Source: Anastatus disparis (Eukaryota; Arthropoda; Insecta; Hymenoptera; Eupelmidae). Taken from it: a stretch of DNA of 64,000 bases. Positions 1 to 14,140 of the stretch are shown in pieces. The position numbers and the translations under genes were made by a program. The stretch covers positions 2,549,501 to 2,613,500 of the forward strand of contig JAFFSR010000292.1 of NCBI GenBank assembly GCA_017163975.1, written 5' to 3'. A model generated the notes under the pieces. The model was not told where the DNA came from and did no database searches. It was given only the letters and a program-made list of their open reading frames with translations. Within the stretch, counting starts at the first letter, position 1. Each line of letters opens with the position of its first letter.

Positions 1-2042
1 ATGTATTTAAAACTTTCTATTTTCTTGATAATTTTTTTCAATATAAGTAACACGAAACTTGATTTTTACAGGTTAAAGCAGAAAGACATTATATATTACA
101 ATATTATTATTAAAAGAAGATAATATCATGAAATATTTGTCTTAATGTTTAAAAATAATTTCAAAATCCAATGACAAAACTTATTGATTTGAGTACGACA
201 TACTAATAAAGCTAAATCTAAAAATAAGTAGATTCTTGTTTTCTACTTGTGTGTACGTTAAGTACTTTAATACATAATTTAATATCCTTTTTATAAAATC
301 ACGTATACATATAAATAATAAAAAATTTGGAAATTTTCGAATTCTTGATGATTGTTTATTTACAAAGTTAAAATTTCGGACCTTAGTGAATCAAAAAGCG
401 TAAACAAATTTAGATTCAATTTTAAAAAATCTATTTTATTAATATTTTTATGAGCATTACGCATCATTAAATATTAAATGTCTTTATATTTACCTGAAAT
501 AAGTGAAATAGCTTGAAATGTTATTTTTATCCAAAATTGGATTTGAAAGTAAGATTAAAATAAGTGTGTGTTTTTTCATCAATATAATTAGGTATGTAAA
601 TTCATGAAAATCTATTATACATTTTTAATTTTATTTTAAATCGTAAAAAATATAGTAAAAATATTTAATAATGTCTTATTTGAAGTTAAATAATTAATTT
701 TAGAATACAAAAAACTTGTTTTTAGTGGAATATTTATTACTGATAAGGATAAATTTTACATGTTTTAAAATAGGTTTAAGAATTATCTAATTTAAGACTA
801 ACTCTTTATGTTTCAGTATCTTGTTTTTGAAAATTAAATCGTTTTGTATTTTATTAGTTTTCAATTCAGTAATTTCAATAATTAAGATATAATAATCATC
901 ATTATTTTCTTTGTGATGTTTGTTTTTTTGATTTACGGAAGGATGTTTTTAACCATAGATAATCATTAACAATAATTGCATATTAAAATAAATTTTTCTT
1001 AAAAACAACGTAATAATTAGAATGTCTGCTTGTTGAAAAAAGTCAAAGTTTTGAAAGAAAAGTATACAGCAAAAGAAAGGAAAAAAAAGAACGAGGTTGT
1101 GAGCGGAAAGCAAGTTTGATTTCATCTATGTGGTACGTAAAATGCACAGCAAGTAATTTGCTTGAAAATTGCTTAAATTTCGTATTGATAGATTTGAAAG
1201 GAAATTGTATAAAATTATAAAAATTATTATTGAACGTAAATTTGTGTTTGTAAATCAAACATAAAAAACGCTGTTCTGTGCACGATTTTTATTTTAAAAA
1301 AATATATCTCTTGCAATCTATTCAGAATAGATTTTATTCGAGTGATAAAAATTTTTTAATTCGCTTGAATTGCCACAAGCGCATGTAAAGAGATTTTTTC
1401 TTTCTGCATTTAGAAACAAAGAATACTGGGGAAATGTTGAACATATTTCTACACCTGGATATAATACTAATTACAAGAAATATAGATAAGTAACACTAGA
1501 TACTTAAATTGAAAGGAACTAGTTTAATCTAATAAGCCTATCATAAACTAACAAAAAAACTGTTTCAAATCAATGATGGCTAAAGTTATTAGTGCATGCA
1601 AAATTATTAGTACAATGCATCTGTTTTTATAATCTTGGTAAGATTATTGATTCATAGATTGATTAAATATAAGAGCTACGCTTGGTATTGCTTTTATCAA
1701 ATCGATCATGCTAAAGTTTACGCTGCACACATACATAATATACTTGTTGTCATAAGAATACTAAATTTTCTTTATATATTTATGAGTCGTACAAAAGTAG
1801 TCGACGGGTAATATAAAAGCTGTAACATAATTTTTTTTCTGTTTATTTTGTACTAAAAAAAGTTTCTCAAATATAAAGCTTAAAATATTTAAGCTTTTTA
1901 TATGATTTGACTCAGAAAAATTTTATTGGATACGGTTTAAATTTATATCTTATTTATATATCAAATGAACAATTTTCGAATTTGTAATTAAAATTTGAAG
2001 ATAATTCTTTAACGACGTTGTCTTATAATATATTCTTTTTTA
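1..2042. other. AT-rich non-coding stretch
   Basis: No exon-like open frame, splice pair or repeat family is visible. A purine-rich patch near 1055-1100 is the only compositional change. Open frames here are short, AT-biased and hit stops in every frame. Confidence 0.6.
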
Positions 2043-2150
2043 TAATTTTTACATATAATTTCAATTATATTATGTTAAGTAATTTTACATATAATTTCAA
2101 TTATATTATGTTAAGTATTTTTACATATAATTTAAATTACATATTATTTC
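2043..2150. repeat. Short tandem repeat, about 36-bp unit, three copies
   Basis: Three consecutive units begin near 2043, 2080 and 2116. The first two are nearly identical: each carries TTTTACATATAATTTCAATT followed by ATATTATGTTAAG. The third keeps the TTTTACATATAATTT core but diverges at its 3' end. This is a local minisatellite. There are no unique spacers between units, so it is not a CRISPR array. Confidence 0.85.
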
Positions 2151-2319
2151 GAATAATAATTATATAGGTAATTATCATTTTAATATGATTATAATGCTAA
2201 TTTTTCTAAAAAAATCACGATTGATTGTGAATTATTAGGTGACATTAATTTTAAATCAACAATTTATTCTTTAAGGAAATGTAATAGGGTATATGATTTC
2301 TACATAGTTACCAACATAG

Positions 2320-2459
2320 CAGTTTTCCAAATTTTTTATCTTTATTCAAAAATTTCAGAAATATTTCTATATTAGGCTTTTTATCAGTGGAAATGGAAGA
2401 TTGTAATATAGAGATATTTTTCAAAATCTTGGATTAAGAACCAATAATTTGGAAAACTG
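2320..2459. mobile_element. Short inverted-repeat element (MITE-like hairpin)
   Basis: Two arms of about 55 bp (2320-2374 and 2404-2459) are imperfect reverse complements around a loop of about 29 nt. The outer ends match perfectly as CAGTTTTCCAAATT and its complement, and the inner ends match as TCTATATTA and TAATATAGA. Size and structure fit a tiny non-autonomous terminal-inverted-repeat element. No clear target-site duplication was found, so an old copy or a simple stem-forming repeat is also possible. Confidence 0.55.
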
Positions 2460-4495
2460 TCGGTATTTTACATTCCCTAGTAATAAGTAAATTTTTTTTG
2501 TTTTTTCACGCTGAAAATTAAAGTAATCGTTGCAAAAAATGCCAAAACAATAAAAAAAATGCTTGTTCTTAATTTAATGAAAATTTATTATTCAAGCCAT
2601 TTTGTCTTTTAACTAATAATTATAATCTCCACCTCCATGTCAAGAATTTGGATGAATTCTGCAAAATGAAGAATCATTTTTCTCTGATACAAAACCGAAC
2701 ACTTATTTAAAAAAATCAACTTAAAGTATAAAAGGTAAGCTCTTATTTTTGCCCTCATAAAAGACGAATGTTTAATTATATAAAAAGATACAGATAAAAA
2801 ATCACGCAAAATTTTTCCATCAAAATAAATTTAAATTTTTAACGAGCAATGTTTATCTTACTTTTACAATGACTTAAACAAAAGCTTGCTTTTTGTACTT
2901 TCAATTGATATTTTAAACAGCTCTTAAATAAATATCTTGACAAAATTATAAAAATTGAATTTAATCCATGTTTTTTGGGTCTGTTATATTTAGATAAGCT
3001 ATATTTGTGACTTCAGAGCTAATTCGATAAAACGCCAGGACATGTTTTTCATATCTTGGGTCAAAGGATCATTTTGTAAATTTTCATTGAAATCCGTGAC
3101 TCCGACATGGGGACCTCTTCTCGTTCTAGAATTTTCGGTGCATGATTTTTTCAAGAATAATGCTTTATAATGTCAACTAATAGATTTTTTTGTTTAAAAA
3201 TCTTTTTTTTATACTAATTCTTACGTTTTCAATTTTTCCAATTATAAAAAATGGTATTTACAAGATGACTTTTTGCACAGATATGCGTGCGTGTCTGTAT
3301 GTAGAAGTACGAGTATCTGTATGGGTGGGCATATAAGTAAACATATGCACGCATAACAATTTTCGTTGCATTATATCGTCTTAACGAATTAGATTTTCTT
3401 TATCATATTTCACATATTAGACATTTTTTAATGTGGATATCATAAATTTTTGCAAAAGATGTAAAACATACCAATGAATTTATTTGAGTTTATTAAGTTG
3501 AAGTCAGAAAAAAATTAATTTGATGAATGATTGAACAAAATTCAATGCAATTTTTCATAACTTTTTATATTTTAATAATATTATCACGTTTTTATTTTTT
3601 AATTATTGAATTATAGCTTATTTTTTCATTAAATTCGAATCCGAGCATAATTATTTTTTCAGCTATTGTATTGTATCTGAAATTTATATCTGTGTCTATT
3701 TCTTTGTTAGCTCTGTAATAATAATATAATAATATATTAATATTAATGCATTAAAAATATATTCGTTTAACAATGATTGGTACTTCTACGTGATCGATGA
3801 AAAATCGAATAAAAAGACAATCAAAAAGATAAAAGAAAATCTAATGAATTAAAAGCAGCAACTCTGATAATTGACCAAAAAGAGTTATAAAAATAAAATT
3901 GCTTTTCAGCTTTGAATTGTCCTTTTTAATCATCATTATTGCATTATGCAAAAGAGATGCAAGTGTCGCTACCCACCGTGATAATTTAACTTGTTATTGC
4001 ATTGCTGTGGAGGAGTGTACTGTGACACACCTCACTTAGTAAATTTTATCACCTTTTGTGAACTCGTATGACATTAAAACATTTACTACTTTTGTTCACA
4101 ATAGAATTTTCTTTGTATTATACTGCTAGTGTCTCAAGGGAGAAATTAGTTAGATTTTTATTCGTTTTTTATTTTTATTCTTATAAAAGTTTTCTGTTAG
4201 TGTATACAATGCAAACTAGCATTAGTCACGAACAATAATATTCTCGAAACATTAGTTGGTTCATTATCTTCGTTTTGTCACTTTAATATATAAATATTAA
4301 TATTTGTTTCGTATAGAGTATTGTAAGTCAGCCCTTTTGAAGCAATTTAACTTTTTAATCTTATTTTTGCATTTTTTCCATATTTTTCAATTTTTACCTG
4401 TAATAATTTATAAATATACTGAACATAGTATATTTAATAAGTTTTCATTCTTTTCTCTAAACTTTATTTTCATTTTCAATTTCGTTTATAATATA
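2460..4495. other. AT-rich non-coding stretch
   Basis: A slightly GC-richer segment at 3000-3140 and another at 3960-4035 stand out from the background, but neither has an open frame, dyad or family I recognise. AAT/TAA-rich simple sequence lies at 3715-3750. Confidence 0.5.
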
Positions 4496-4690
4496 GGTTC
4501 TCAGTGGCTGAGTCAGAAGAGCGATGGATTCGTAATCTCGGGGTCCCGAGTTCGAATCCCGCTCTCAGTTGATTGATACAAGCACCACTGTACGTTGCAT
4601 GTGCTGAAGTTCATAAACACACTGAAACGAGCTCCATCGCTAGTTAACATCACAATGATAGAACAAATACAGCGACGTTAAATAAATTTT
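4496..4690 (+). mobile_element. tRNA-derived SINE, copy 1
   Basis: The 5' third is tRNA-like. An A-box-like TGGCTGAGTCAG lies at 4505-4516 and a B-box GAGTTCGAATCC at 4548-4559, about 31 bases apart, as in an RNA polymerase III type 2 promoter. A presumed anticodon loop TTCGTAA (U33, then CGT) suggests a Thr-tRNA(CGT) ancestor. The tRNA-unrelated body runs from GATTGATACAAGCACC to CAGCGACGTTAAATAAA. The same body recurs at 38397 and 56038, which identifies a dispersed family rather than a tRNA gene. Retroposition would have relied on a LINE encoded elsewhere. Confidence 0.85.
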
Positions 4691-5759
4691 AAAAAACTGG
4701 TGATAATTTTTATGAACGCACTTGAACTTGACTTTTTAAATCTTTTAATTTATCTTTTTTCTATAAATAAATAAAATGAATAAAGATAAATAAGAAATAA
4801 AGATTAGAGTATTCCAAATAATCTATATTTTAATTTATTTTTTCATTTATCATAGTGTATAATATTAATTTTACAGCTAAAAAAATTATTATATTTTTAA
4901 TATTTTGTTGTGGCATTAATTTTTTTTTTTTTTTTTTGCATAGTTTTTTGGCGATTATCTTTTGAAATGCATTAAAATTTACAAAATTTGATCAAATATA
5001 TAAGAATAAATTCTTATATATTTGATTCTTATAAATTTTTATTCTAATTTTTTAAAACTCTTTGACGCTTTTTGACTTACGAAAAATAAATGTGAAATAT
5101 TAAAAAATATTAAGATTACTTGCACTAGCATGATTAGAAACACCCTTAATCTTCCCTGCAAATTTATAAAAATAAAGTGTAAAAGTAATTACTCAATTCT
5201 GAAGGTATCTCCATTTGAATTGCATTTTGTATTTTCGATTCCATTTCACCAAAGAAAAATTGACCATAAAAATGTGATAATTCATTTGCACACTTTGACG
5301 TAGTAAGTATTACTTTAATATTTATATGTATACTATAATTAACATGAGCAAATTGTATTTTTAGCCTTCCTTCTGTTGAAAGAAACATGAATTTTGATAA
5401 TGTTTAATTTATTGGCCAATATAATCTTTCAATTGGTTTGTTTATATTGGAAAGTAAAAAGAAAATTAGTTACTTTGCTTTATCATCTCTTGCAACAGAC
5501 TTCATCTCATTATATTTTTGGAAGATCATAAATTTAATGCTTAAATCTCATCCTTGAGTATCTATTATCGTAAAGCATCCAAAAAAATAATCCTTATTTC
5601 ACTTTACAATCGACCTCATCTCCATCAAAACAAACTCTTATAATACATAAAATTAAAAAAAAAACAGATAATATAAAAACAATTGCCTTGGGATATATAA
5701 ACGATAGGGCGTTTTTGGAATGCCTAAAAAAAGGAATAAAAAAATAAATTAAAGGTGTG
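4691..5759. other. AT-rich stretch with poly-T tract and short perfect palindrome
   Basis: An 18-base T run lies near 4919-4936. A perfect 16-bp inverted repeat (TCAAATATATAAGAAT at 4992-5007 and its complement at 5010-5025, 2-base spacer) could extrude as a cruciform. No exon-like signal was seen. Confidence 0.6.
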
Positions 5760-6060
5760 CATAAGTGATTGTCGCATCAAAGTTAACGGGCGTTCTATAT
5801 GTATTTTACTATATATCTTTGGCAGTTCTCTGTCCCGTTAATTATGCTGCGGGGCGCTCGTGTGCAAACGGCGCTTTTTGTATTATACGCGCGCCGTTCC
5901 GTCAGAGAGGAGAGCCGGCTCGAAACGCTCCTAAGGAAGAGCGGCACTTTCAGTTTCTTTTGGGCTGTCGTGCCAACACGCCGTGTATTATATGTAGTGC
6001 GGGTATATATCTGTATAGCTTTTTTTTAAAAGGAGCGTGAAAGTTCGATTCTGGTCGCGA
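5760..6060. promoter_or_regulatory. CpG-bearing GC-rich island with several dyads
   Basis: This is the sharpest GC rise in the first 10 kb. It holds several perfect dyads: TTAACGGG (5783-5790) with CCCGTTAA (5834-5841), AACGGCGC (5867-5874) with GCGCCGTT (5891-5898), GGCAC (5943-5947) with GTGCC (5970-5974), and ACACG-C-CGTGT (5976-5986). Overlapping open frames exist (about 91 codons), but they lack an ATG and have no recognisable domain. I read it as a regulatory island or a structured non-coding transcript. The function is inferred. Confidence 0.4.
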
Positions 6061-7147
6061 AGAAATAGTGTACACGCGAAATATATATCGGAATTATTTA
6101 ATGTATGCTTTTTGAGCTTTCACGTAATTTGTGATTTTTTTTTGTTTTCGCGATTTTTTTTGTTAATTTAAAAATTTTCTTTGCTTTTTTGTTTAAAGCT
6201 ACTGCCGTTTGCGGATCCTGATACTTGGTGTGTTTTTGTATAATTGCTATCTAATCTTGGCTAAAAGACCTTATACTTGCCGAGCTTTGATGAAGTTTAC
6301 TGCTCACTGTTACTTTTGGTAAATTTATATTATTTTACTTTTTTTTTCATTTCTCTCTTCTTATTTCGACAGACAAAGATCTTAATTTCTCGATACTGTT
6401 TTTGTCCTTTTAATTTTAAAATTTCAATGCTTTATTTTTGTGTATATTTACATGTGTAGCGTTTGCGAAAATTCAGATAATGGTTGAAGTAAATTTTGCA
6501 ACGAGAAAATTTACATACATATATACCCGCATGTGAAACGATGATGACAGTAGTTCACGTAATTTATAGCTAGTTAAAAATTATTGCGCTAAATATTATA
6601 CGGTCTATTATTATAATTTTTAAATGTTAGAGCATTTGAACTACATACGCTGACGTAACATTTAAATGTAAAAAATGTACTACGTTGATAACCTTTCAAA
6701 ATATTTACTTATAAAAATTAAAATATATATTTACATTAAAAAGAAATGTTAGCTTTCATCATATTAAATAAAGATTTATTATTTTTTAAATTTATGTTAT
6801 AATTTAAAAAAAATATATTACTTAAGAATTGTAAAATTATTATAAAATAGTTAAACTATTTTTTACTGAAGACATCAAAATATGAAATAAAAATAATTTC
6901 TATTTATAATATTGATATTGAATGACAACACATTGTTTTTTAAAATTAATTTGATTATATTATAATATTGAATTGAAAAAATGGAAAATATTGGCGCTTG
7001 AATATCAGAAATCAAGGAAAAAAAAAATTGAAACTTGTCAAAAATGTCATAAATAAATATTTAAATCCATTAACATTTTAAATGATCCAAGACATTTTAG
7101 TCTCAGCACCATACATTAAATCAGCTGTAAGGTTCGATGTAGAAAGT

Positions 7148-7182
<35 letters not shown>

Positions 7183-10100
7183 GGATACATAAAATAATAC
7201 ATGATTAATTTTTTTTTTTTAAACTTTCGTTAAAGTTAAATTTGCATAAATTAAAAATATTAAACTTATGGTTTTCCTACACCCAAAGGCAAAATTAACA
7301 CCGTAACTAATGACAATAAATGATGTAAATTTTGAAAGATATATAAAATAATCATTAGAATATAATCTTAGTGCTAATTATAGTATTAGATAATTTTTAA
7401 AATCACTATTAAAGAATTCATTTAAGATTTCATTGCCAATTACTGAATATTAGATAAGGCATTGTAAAAAAAGGTTGCTATTTAATGTTTAACATTATTA
7501 TGAATGTTAAAATTTAATAATATTTAATAATAATCTTCATTAATATTAAAAAAAGTCAATTAATTCCGCCTACTCCTCAATTGAGCGATTCTTTAATAAA
7601 TGTTTGGAATAGCAAAATACTGTTTAAGTATAAATTAAGTCAGCAAATTTTACTGTCATCGTCTATAATTAAAATTTTTATGAATAAATATACATATATT
7701 CAGAGTAAATATGTCTACAATTCATGTTAGCATCTTCGTATTTTTATAGCATTATGCCAAGAGTGCTTACTGAAATTTCAATTGATAAAAAAAATGCATT
7801 CCAAACGTCTCGTCTCGACGATCCTAAAAGCGCGCATTCCTGCATCGATATACATAACTTCTTCTCTTTTTTTTCTCTTTTCCATTGTCTTGACATTTTA
7901 AAGCACAAAAAAAGGAATACTCTCGACTTTGAAAATCACGATGTACTCGAGATGCATTGTAATTTCTATGTGTATACAAAAAAAAAGCTTTTATATGTAC
8001 CACATACGTGTTTTATATGCAACTTTTTTGAAATATGAATAGATTTACTTAACGTGTCAGTTAAACGACCAGTGCAATGTCTGAATAGAGGGTATTTTTC
8101 TTCCCATGCAGTTATTTTTTTAAATTTCGTATATATATATATTAAAAGTTGCCCAGAAGGAAGCTTCATGTACATGAAGAAACGTGAGTGCACAGACAAG
8201 TTAACTATATCTATATGTATATACACAAAGTCGTGAGAAGCAACAAAGTTGGATGTGTATAAGTCCAAGAAAGTCTTATGCAGTAGTGCTTCTTCTTACT
8301 GTTTTTTTTTTTGTTATTTCTTTGGCTATACAAAATATGTAATTCATCTTCGGGAAGATTCGTTCGTGCACGCCTGCCAGGAATGTTAGTTACATTGAAA
8401 ACTTGATGTTTAGTTGTACAATCTTACGTGCTGGTATATGTATATATGACTTTCGCTAAGTCGTTAAAAGAATCTTTATTCTCCGACTATTTGCTAAGGC
8501 TCAACAAGTTATAAAGGCCAACGACTTTTGTTCTTTGTGCGATTTACTAAAGCATTCGATAATTCTTATATATCTGTTGGGAAAAATACATTCCCAGTTA
8601 TTTTCAATTTTTTTTTACTTTTCTTATTTCATTTTAATGATGTAAAAGTATTTATGCTTTGTGAAAAAATGACGGTTGCAATCTTTTTTTTATGTATTTT
8701 GAAGAAGATTTTTAGATTCCATCGGACAAATACATAATAATAACATTTGTAGGCTTGGGTGAAATGTGCGTTATTTAAGGAAAATAAATCATTGACTTAA
8801 CTATTGTTACACAAAAAGTAACTAATAAATGAATAGGTCGTTAAATATTTTATTCAAATAAACAATTGTTAACGTAACAGATTGAATTGCATAAATAAAT
8901 TATATTAAAGAATCAAAAAATTATTTCCTAACTCATAAATATTTGAAAATTCTTCAAATGATAATTGGCTATGGTGTTATTTTCGGGATCCGCAAAATTA
9001 TGTTAATGTTGAAAATAATTTAAATACAATTTCACTGATAATTTATTGTTGAAAGCTATATAATTATGTAATGTAAAAAGAAAAAAAAAGAAGAAGAAGA
9101 TCCATGCATATATACATAATTGTGAGAATAATTTCTAATCCGTGAAATGTGTAAAATAAGACGTGCACATGATTTGAACTTCGTTCTTAGAATAGAAACT
9201 AAATGTATTTGATACAATTCTCGTTTTCAATTGAGACGTTTTTTTCTTTTTTGTTTAATTGGATGCTCTTATCTATCTGGGAATTAATTAAATTCATTTG
9301 TTAAGTTAACATTATGTGTTAGATTTGAGAATAGAATCAAATTAATTGACACTTGCTACTCTTTTAATTACTGCATTCAATGTCATTATAAACTTGAATA
9401 AAAGTGTTACATATCTGTCTACACCTTCGAGCTATCACGATTTTTATCATATTGTACGAGAAAAGAATGAACAATAGAGAAAATTATATGTATAATTAAA
9501 GATTTACTAAAAATTTATTTTTAAATTCAATTTTAAAAGAAAGTTTTATTAAAAATACAATGCCATAAATATTTATAAATTACAAATTTTTTAAACAGAG
9601 TTGCAATTATCTTAAAATTTTTAATAATATTACATTCCAATATTATATTAATTTTATATTTCGTTATAGCTATAAGGTTGGAGTTGTTTGTAACCTTTGA
9701 TTTGAATAATGCTGAATGATAGCATCATTTTATAATATTCTAACGAAACAAAAGAATATCAATTTTTATGCTAAATTATAATAAATGTCATCTTGGGAAT
9801 TTTGAAGGATTTCAGAAAAATTTTGTTAAAAGAACGGTAAAAATTAATGTGATTTCTACAAGACACATTAATTATTTAACATCGATTTCAGGATTTCAAG
9901 TTTTTTATTGATCAATAAAAATTTGTAATTATTTTTAAAATTATTGTCATTTTTTTCAAATGTACACATGACTTTCATGCATAATTTGAAAAAAAATAAG
10001 CATAGAAAATTCACGTTATCGTTACAACTAATCCAAATACCCGATACATACATCATCATTAGAAAAAGACCGTTCGATAGGCCGGCTTTTACTACTGATT

Positions 10101-10985
10101 ACATTTAGCTGTCATACGTCTTCCTGGATTTTCGATCGTATATACCTTTTCCTAGTAATCTTTACTTTATAAACATTTACATTTTGAAAGTATCATGCTT
10201 TCCGGTACATTTTAAAATTTCAATTTATTTCAACATTTACATATGGTAATATTTATCTAATAATTTTATTTAAACTTTATAATTTATATTTTAACTGCAT
10301 TGATAAATTTTTTTCTGTTCAATGCAACATATTTTGATAAATATATTCATTTAAATGTGTAAGCATAAATAATTTCTTGAATTTAAATGAATAGTCATTG
10401 TTGAATATTTTCATTTATGAATGTATGCATAAAGTGAGGTACTATCATCATTTAAAAAATGAAATTTGACTTCAAATACATCATGCATTTGATACAATCG
10501 ACATAAATAATGTGAAATATAAAAAAACTTTTTTTTATTTTCTTACAAAGAAATTTCCTCATGAATTATTGATCACGATAACAAAATATTTTATAATGAT
10601 ACTCCATTACTCGTATATTAAAACATTGTAGAGCTTTATTATATCCAGACACAAATAATTTTACAATCGAACGCGAATTTAATTTTAAAACAAACTCAAC
10701 GTTCAAAGACCTCGAACATTCTCTTATAAACTTATATATATATAACAAATCTTTAAAAATCCTCAAGAGCGTTTAACTCGAGTTAGAGACTTTTCGCAAG
10801 CGAAGTTAAAAGTAAAAACAAAAAAGAAATAAGGTTCTCGCGATTGAAAAAAAAGAGCGAGTTTAAGCATGATAAAGTAAACGAGTAAGATGGTAAAACT
10901 TGTATAGGAGTCATTGAAATTTAAACGTTTAAAAAGTGATAGAAGCACACCTGACTAATGGTATATATGGCAAAGATAATTAATT
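6061..10985. other. AT-rich non-coding stretch with microsatellites
   Basis: It contains a (TA)n run at 7150-7178, an A/G tract with AAG units at 9080-9100, and a small C+G pocket at 7800-7850. Open frames of up to 104 codons around 7.7-8.3 kb overlap on both strands and are rich in F/Y/I/K from AT-rich codons. I see no gene. Confidence 0.55.
7150..7178. repeat. (TA)n microsatellite
   Basis: Uninterrupted AT dinucleotides over about 28 bp. Confidence 0.95.
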
Positions 10986-11029
10986 GGACTTTCCTCTTTT
11001 CCTTCTACTTTGTATAGGGACAATTATTA

Positions 11030-11125
11030 AAAAAGAACCGTTTGACTTAATCCGCTCGCGGCGGATTTTGTTTCGCGACCTTTTGCACGCGTTCGTGCAC
11101 GAGGAAATCGCGATTGTAAAAGCCT
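11030..11125. promoter_or_regulatory. Small GC-rich island with dyads
   Basis: Two hairpin-forming dyads sit close together: TCCGC-TCGCG-GCGGA (11051-11065) and TGCACG-CGTT-CGTGCA (11084-11099). They are followed by the palindrome ATCGCGAT (11107-11114), an octamer that recurs at 35.7 and 60.2 kb. Opposing open frames across it are unconvincing. A regulatory role is inferred from composition only. Confidence 0.35.
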
Positions 11126-14100
11126 TTCAACATCGCAGCTACATAGTCTCTCTCTTTCTCTGTATAATGTACATGTATTATAAATTATACATATATACAT
11201 ATATATGAAATAAAAAAAGATATACATGCTCGTTCGTCATTTTTTTTTACACTTTCTAATTGAATTTTGCTGGGTATATAGCGTGAGAAAATTTGTTATG
11301 CTAGTTAAATTTGTATAATCATTTGTGCCTTGAGTTGCTGCAATATTTGCACTACTGTATATTGATTTTTTTTAAATATATGTTTTTTGCTCTTGATATT
11401 GTTCGCAGAAATTCAAATATCGCACGGTAATTTTTTTTGCTCGAGATAGATATTTTCTTTTTAGTTAGCCTTAGTTAAACGTGTTTTTTTAAGCATTGCT
11501 TTCAAAAAGCATAGATATAATATCAAAAATAAATGTTATGAACATAAAAAATAAAATAATTTATTTTAGATTATAGTAAACTTAAAATTTTTAATTTAAA
11601 GATATTGTGAATACGATACTGTCATTACATAAAACTATTTATCATGTAAAACTAAATCTTTGAAAAATGAGATTAAAACATTAACTTCTTTCAAAATCTT
11701 AGTATAAAACGAGATTTGGGTATTGTTTATTTATTATATAATTCACAAGATTATATCTTATGTTGCAAAGTTAATTCAAGTAATTTCTTTTTTGTTTATA
11801 TATTTATTTGATATACCTAATGCATTGTATATTTTTTTTTTCAGAGAATGTTTTCACTGATCAAAATAGTATTATTTGATTAAAATTTTATATTATAATC
11901 ATTTTCTCATAGGAATATCCAGTTTCTCATTATCAAAGTAAAAATAATTAAAAATTAAGTAAAGAAAAACGAAACTGTCAAGGTTAGTTTGATTTGTAAA
12001 CCAGTAAAATCAATTATTTAACATAATTTCATTATCTAATTTTCAATATATATTTTGTAATAATATTATCAATAATTATAATACGTTGAATAGTAAATAC
12101 GTTCTTACGAAAGCATTAATGTAATATTAAATATGAAAATCTAATGAGCACGATCAAGTTAATGCCTGAAAAGTTGTTTGAAATAGACATTACGATTGAC
12201 TCATTACAACCAATCAACAAAATCACAAATGACCTTAGCCGGCTGTTTAAAATACTAATATAAGCAGAATTTCTAACAATAGATATCTTTGATAAATTGT
12301 CAAAAATCATAATTGAATTGATGGGTTGCTTATTAAAATAATTATCAACTTTATGAAAATAATATTGAAATATAGTATTAAAGGAGTTATAAAATAAAGA
12401 AGAAAAAAAACAAAATAAACGGATGAAAATGTTTAGATAGAAAATAATTTTACTTAGAATTGACAATATCATCCTTGTATTATTTGACTTTCTATTTTAG
12501 GTTTTTTAACTGGATTTGAAACTGGACCAAGTCCGAGCACAATTTAAATTTATTCAAATCAAGATAACGTAGAGCTTATTTTATAGGAAGTAGTATTTGA
12601 CAAAAGCAACAGCGTTTATCCGTACATTGCTAAATCGTTTTGGGTAATAAAATTATTCAAAGCTGTTATGTTTTCTATTACAACTTACAGGATATATTAT
12701 AATCAGATGAAAATCTCAATCACATGTATTTTATTTATTTTATTCTATTTTTCACATTATTTGTAATATGAATATATCAATACATTGTGCGTATAACGAT
12801 ACCAGTTTGAGATTAGGATTTAGTTCGTACAAATTTATTAGTTCCGTAAGAATGAATTAGTAAAAATAATTGAAAATTTTTTTTGTTTAATTGATTGTTT
12901 ATTAACAAAGATATATCAGGTTAAAATATAGCGTAACGTCACGATTGTTCAAAATATAGATATATATTACATGCATACTGCAAATGTACAATTGTGACAT
13001 CATGCGATATTTCAACTTGTTATATCTCCGTTGATAAAGCTTTCTAATTGAAGAAAAAAGAATACATGCTGATTATTTTTTCATATTTTTTATTACGATT
13101 CTAATGGATTTTTTCAATTTCGGCTTAAACTAATGAGCAATCTTATATCTTGAGATTATATACATTTAAGTGTATGTGATCTCTTTCTACAAAATTTAGA
13201 AAATATTTATAATTAATTTAAGATTAAAATTTCTTTAGTAATCGATGTTCAGTGTTGGATCAACTTGGTACACAATAAAAACAGTAGTATAAATATCTGC
13301 AATAATGATCGTTTAATTATATACAGTAAAATTAATTTATTTAACCTTATAATTAGTATTTCTTAAATAATAGTTGGTACGTTCATAAAAGTAATAGAAA
13401 ATGTGTAATTATTAAATAATAGGAAATGTGTACAATCAAGATTAAACAAAATAAAAAGTCCTTTAAACAAAAATTTTCAGTTAACCAAATACTATGTGAA
13501 GTAAAAAAAATTTTTCGTGTAATAAAAATGACATTAAAATCAAATCTAAATATAAAAACTTTCATGGCTTTAACTGTTTAATTTAAAATTTAAATACGAG
13601 TACACTTTTAACGTTTTATGCATAAAAAATACTAAGTAAACGAACTCATAAAAATAATTTCCAAACACATAACATTGTGACATCTCGGTGATAAAATAAA
13701 AATTTCTCATCTTCCGAAAGACTAATTATCGTTGATTGAGCATAGTTTCATGAATATATACCCAGTAACATTAAACTTGCACATACATCATGTATATATA
13801 GGCCTCACGTACTCATCATACTCGGTCTATGTATACATGCATGTATAAAAATCACGTATCGCAAGCAGAAGAAGAAGAAGAAGTTAACGATTTTGCATAG
13901 CGTAAGAATGATTCACTTGTGAGATTCATAAATTTCATAGTATCGCATCCACCGAGCAATATAAATGCACGCGTGTATGTCCTCCAATTATACACAAGCA
14001 ATTGAACGTTTAAAGTAAAAAAGTTAACATAAAATTAACTACAAAACTCATATATAGTATAGTAATAGTAATAGTTGATTTCGTCAGGTCAGCAAGTTAT

Positions 14101-14140
14101 TTTATTTTTCTTTCTTTACTCGCCCGCATCTACTTATATA
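11126..14140. other. AT-rich non-coding stretch
   Basis: The longest open frame (12116-12472, minus strand) encodes an I/F/S/N-rich peptide with no motif, as expected by chance at this composition. A GAA microsatellite lies at 13867-13883. Confidence 0.55.

Noticed and set aside
2043..2150. CRISPR-like array
   Set aside because: Repeat units are contiguous with no unique spacers, and the context is eukaryotic.
3000..3150. GC-richer segment suggestive of a dispersed repeat
   Set aside because: No second copy in the window, no inverted ends and stops in the frames I read.
5765..6040. 91-codon frame with a hydrophobic start and several cysteines, resembling a secreted peptide
   Set aside because: It begins at GTG rather than ATG, overlaps another frame of 76 codons, and the island is better explained by its dyads.
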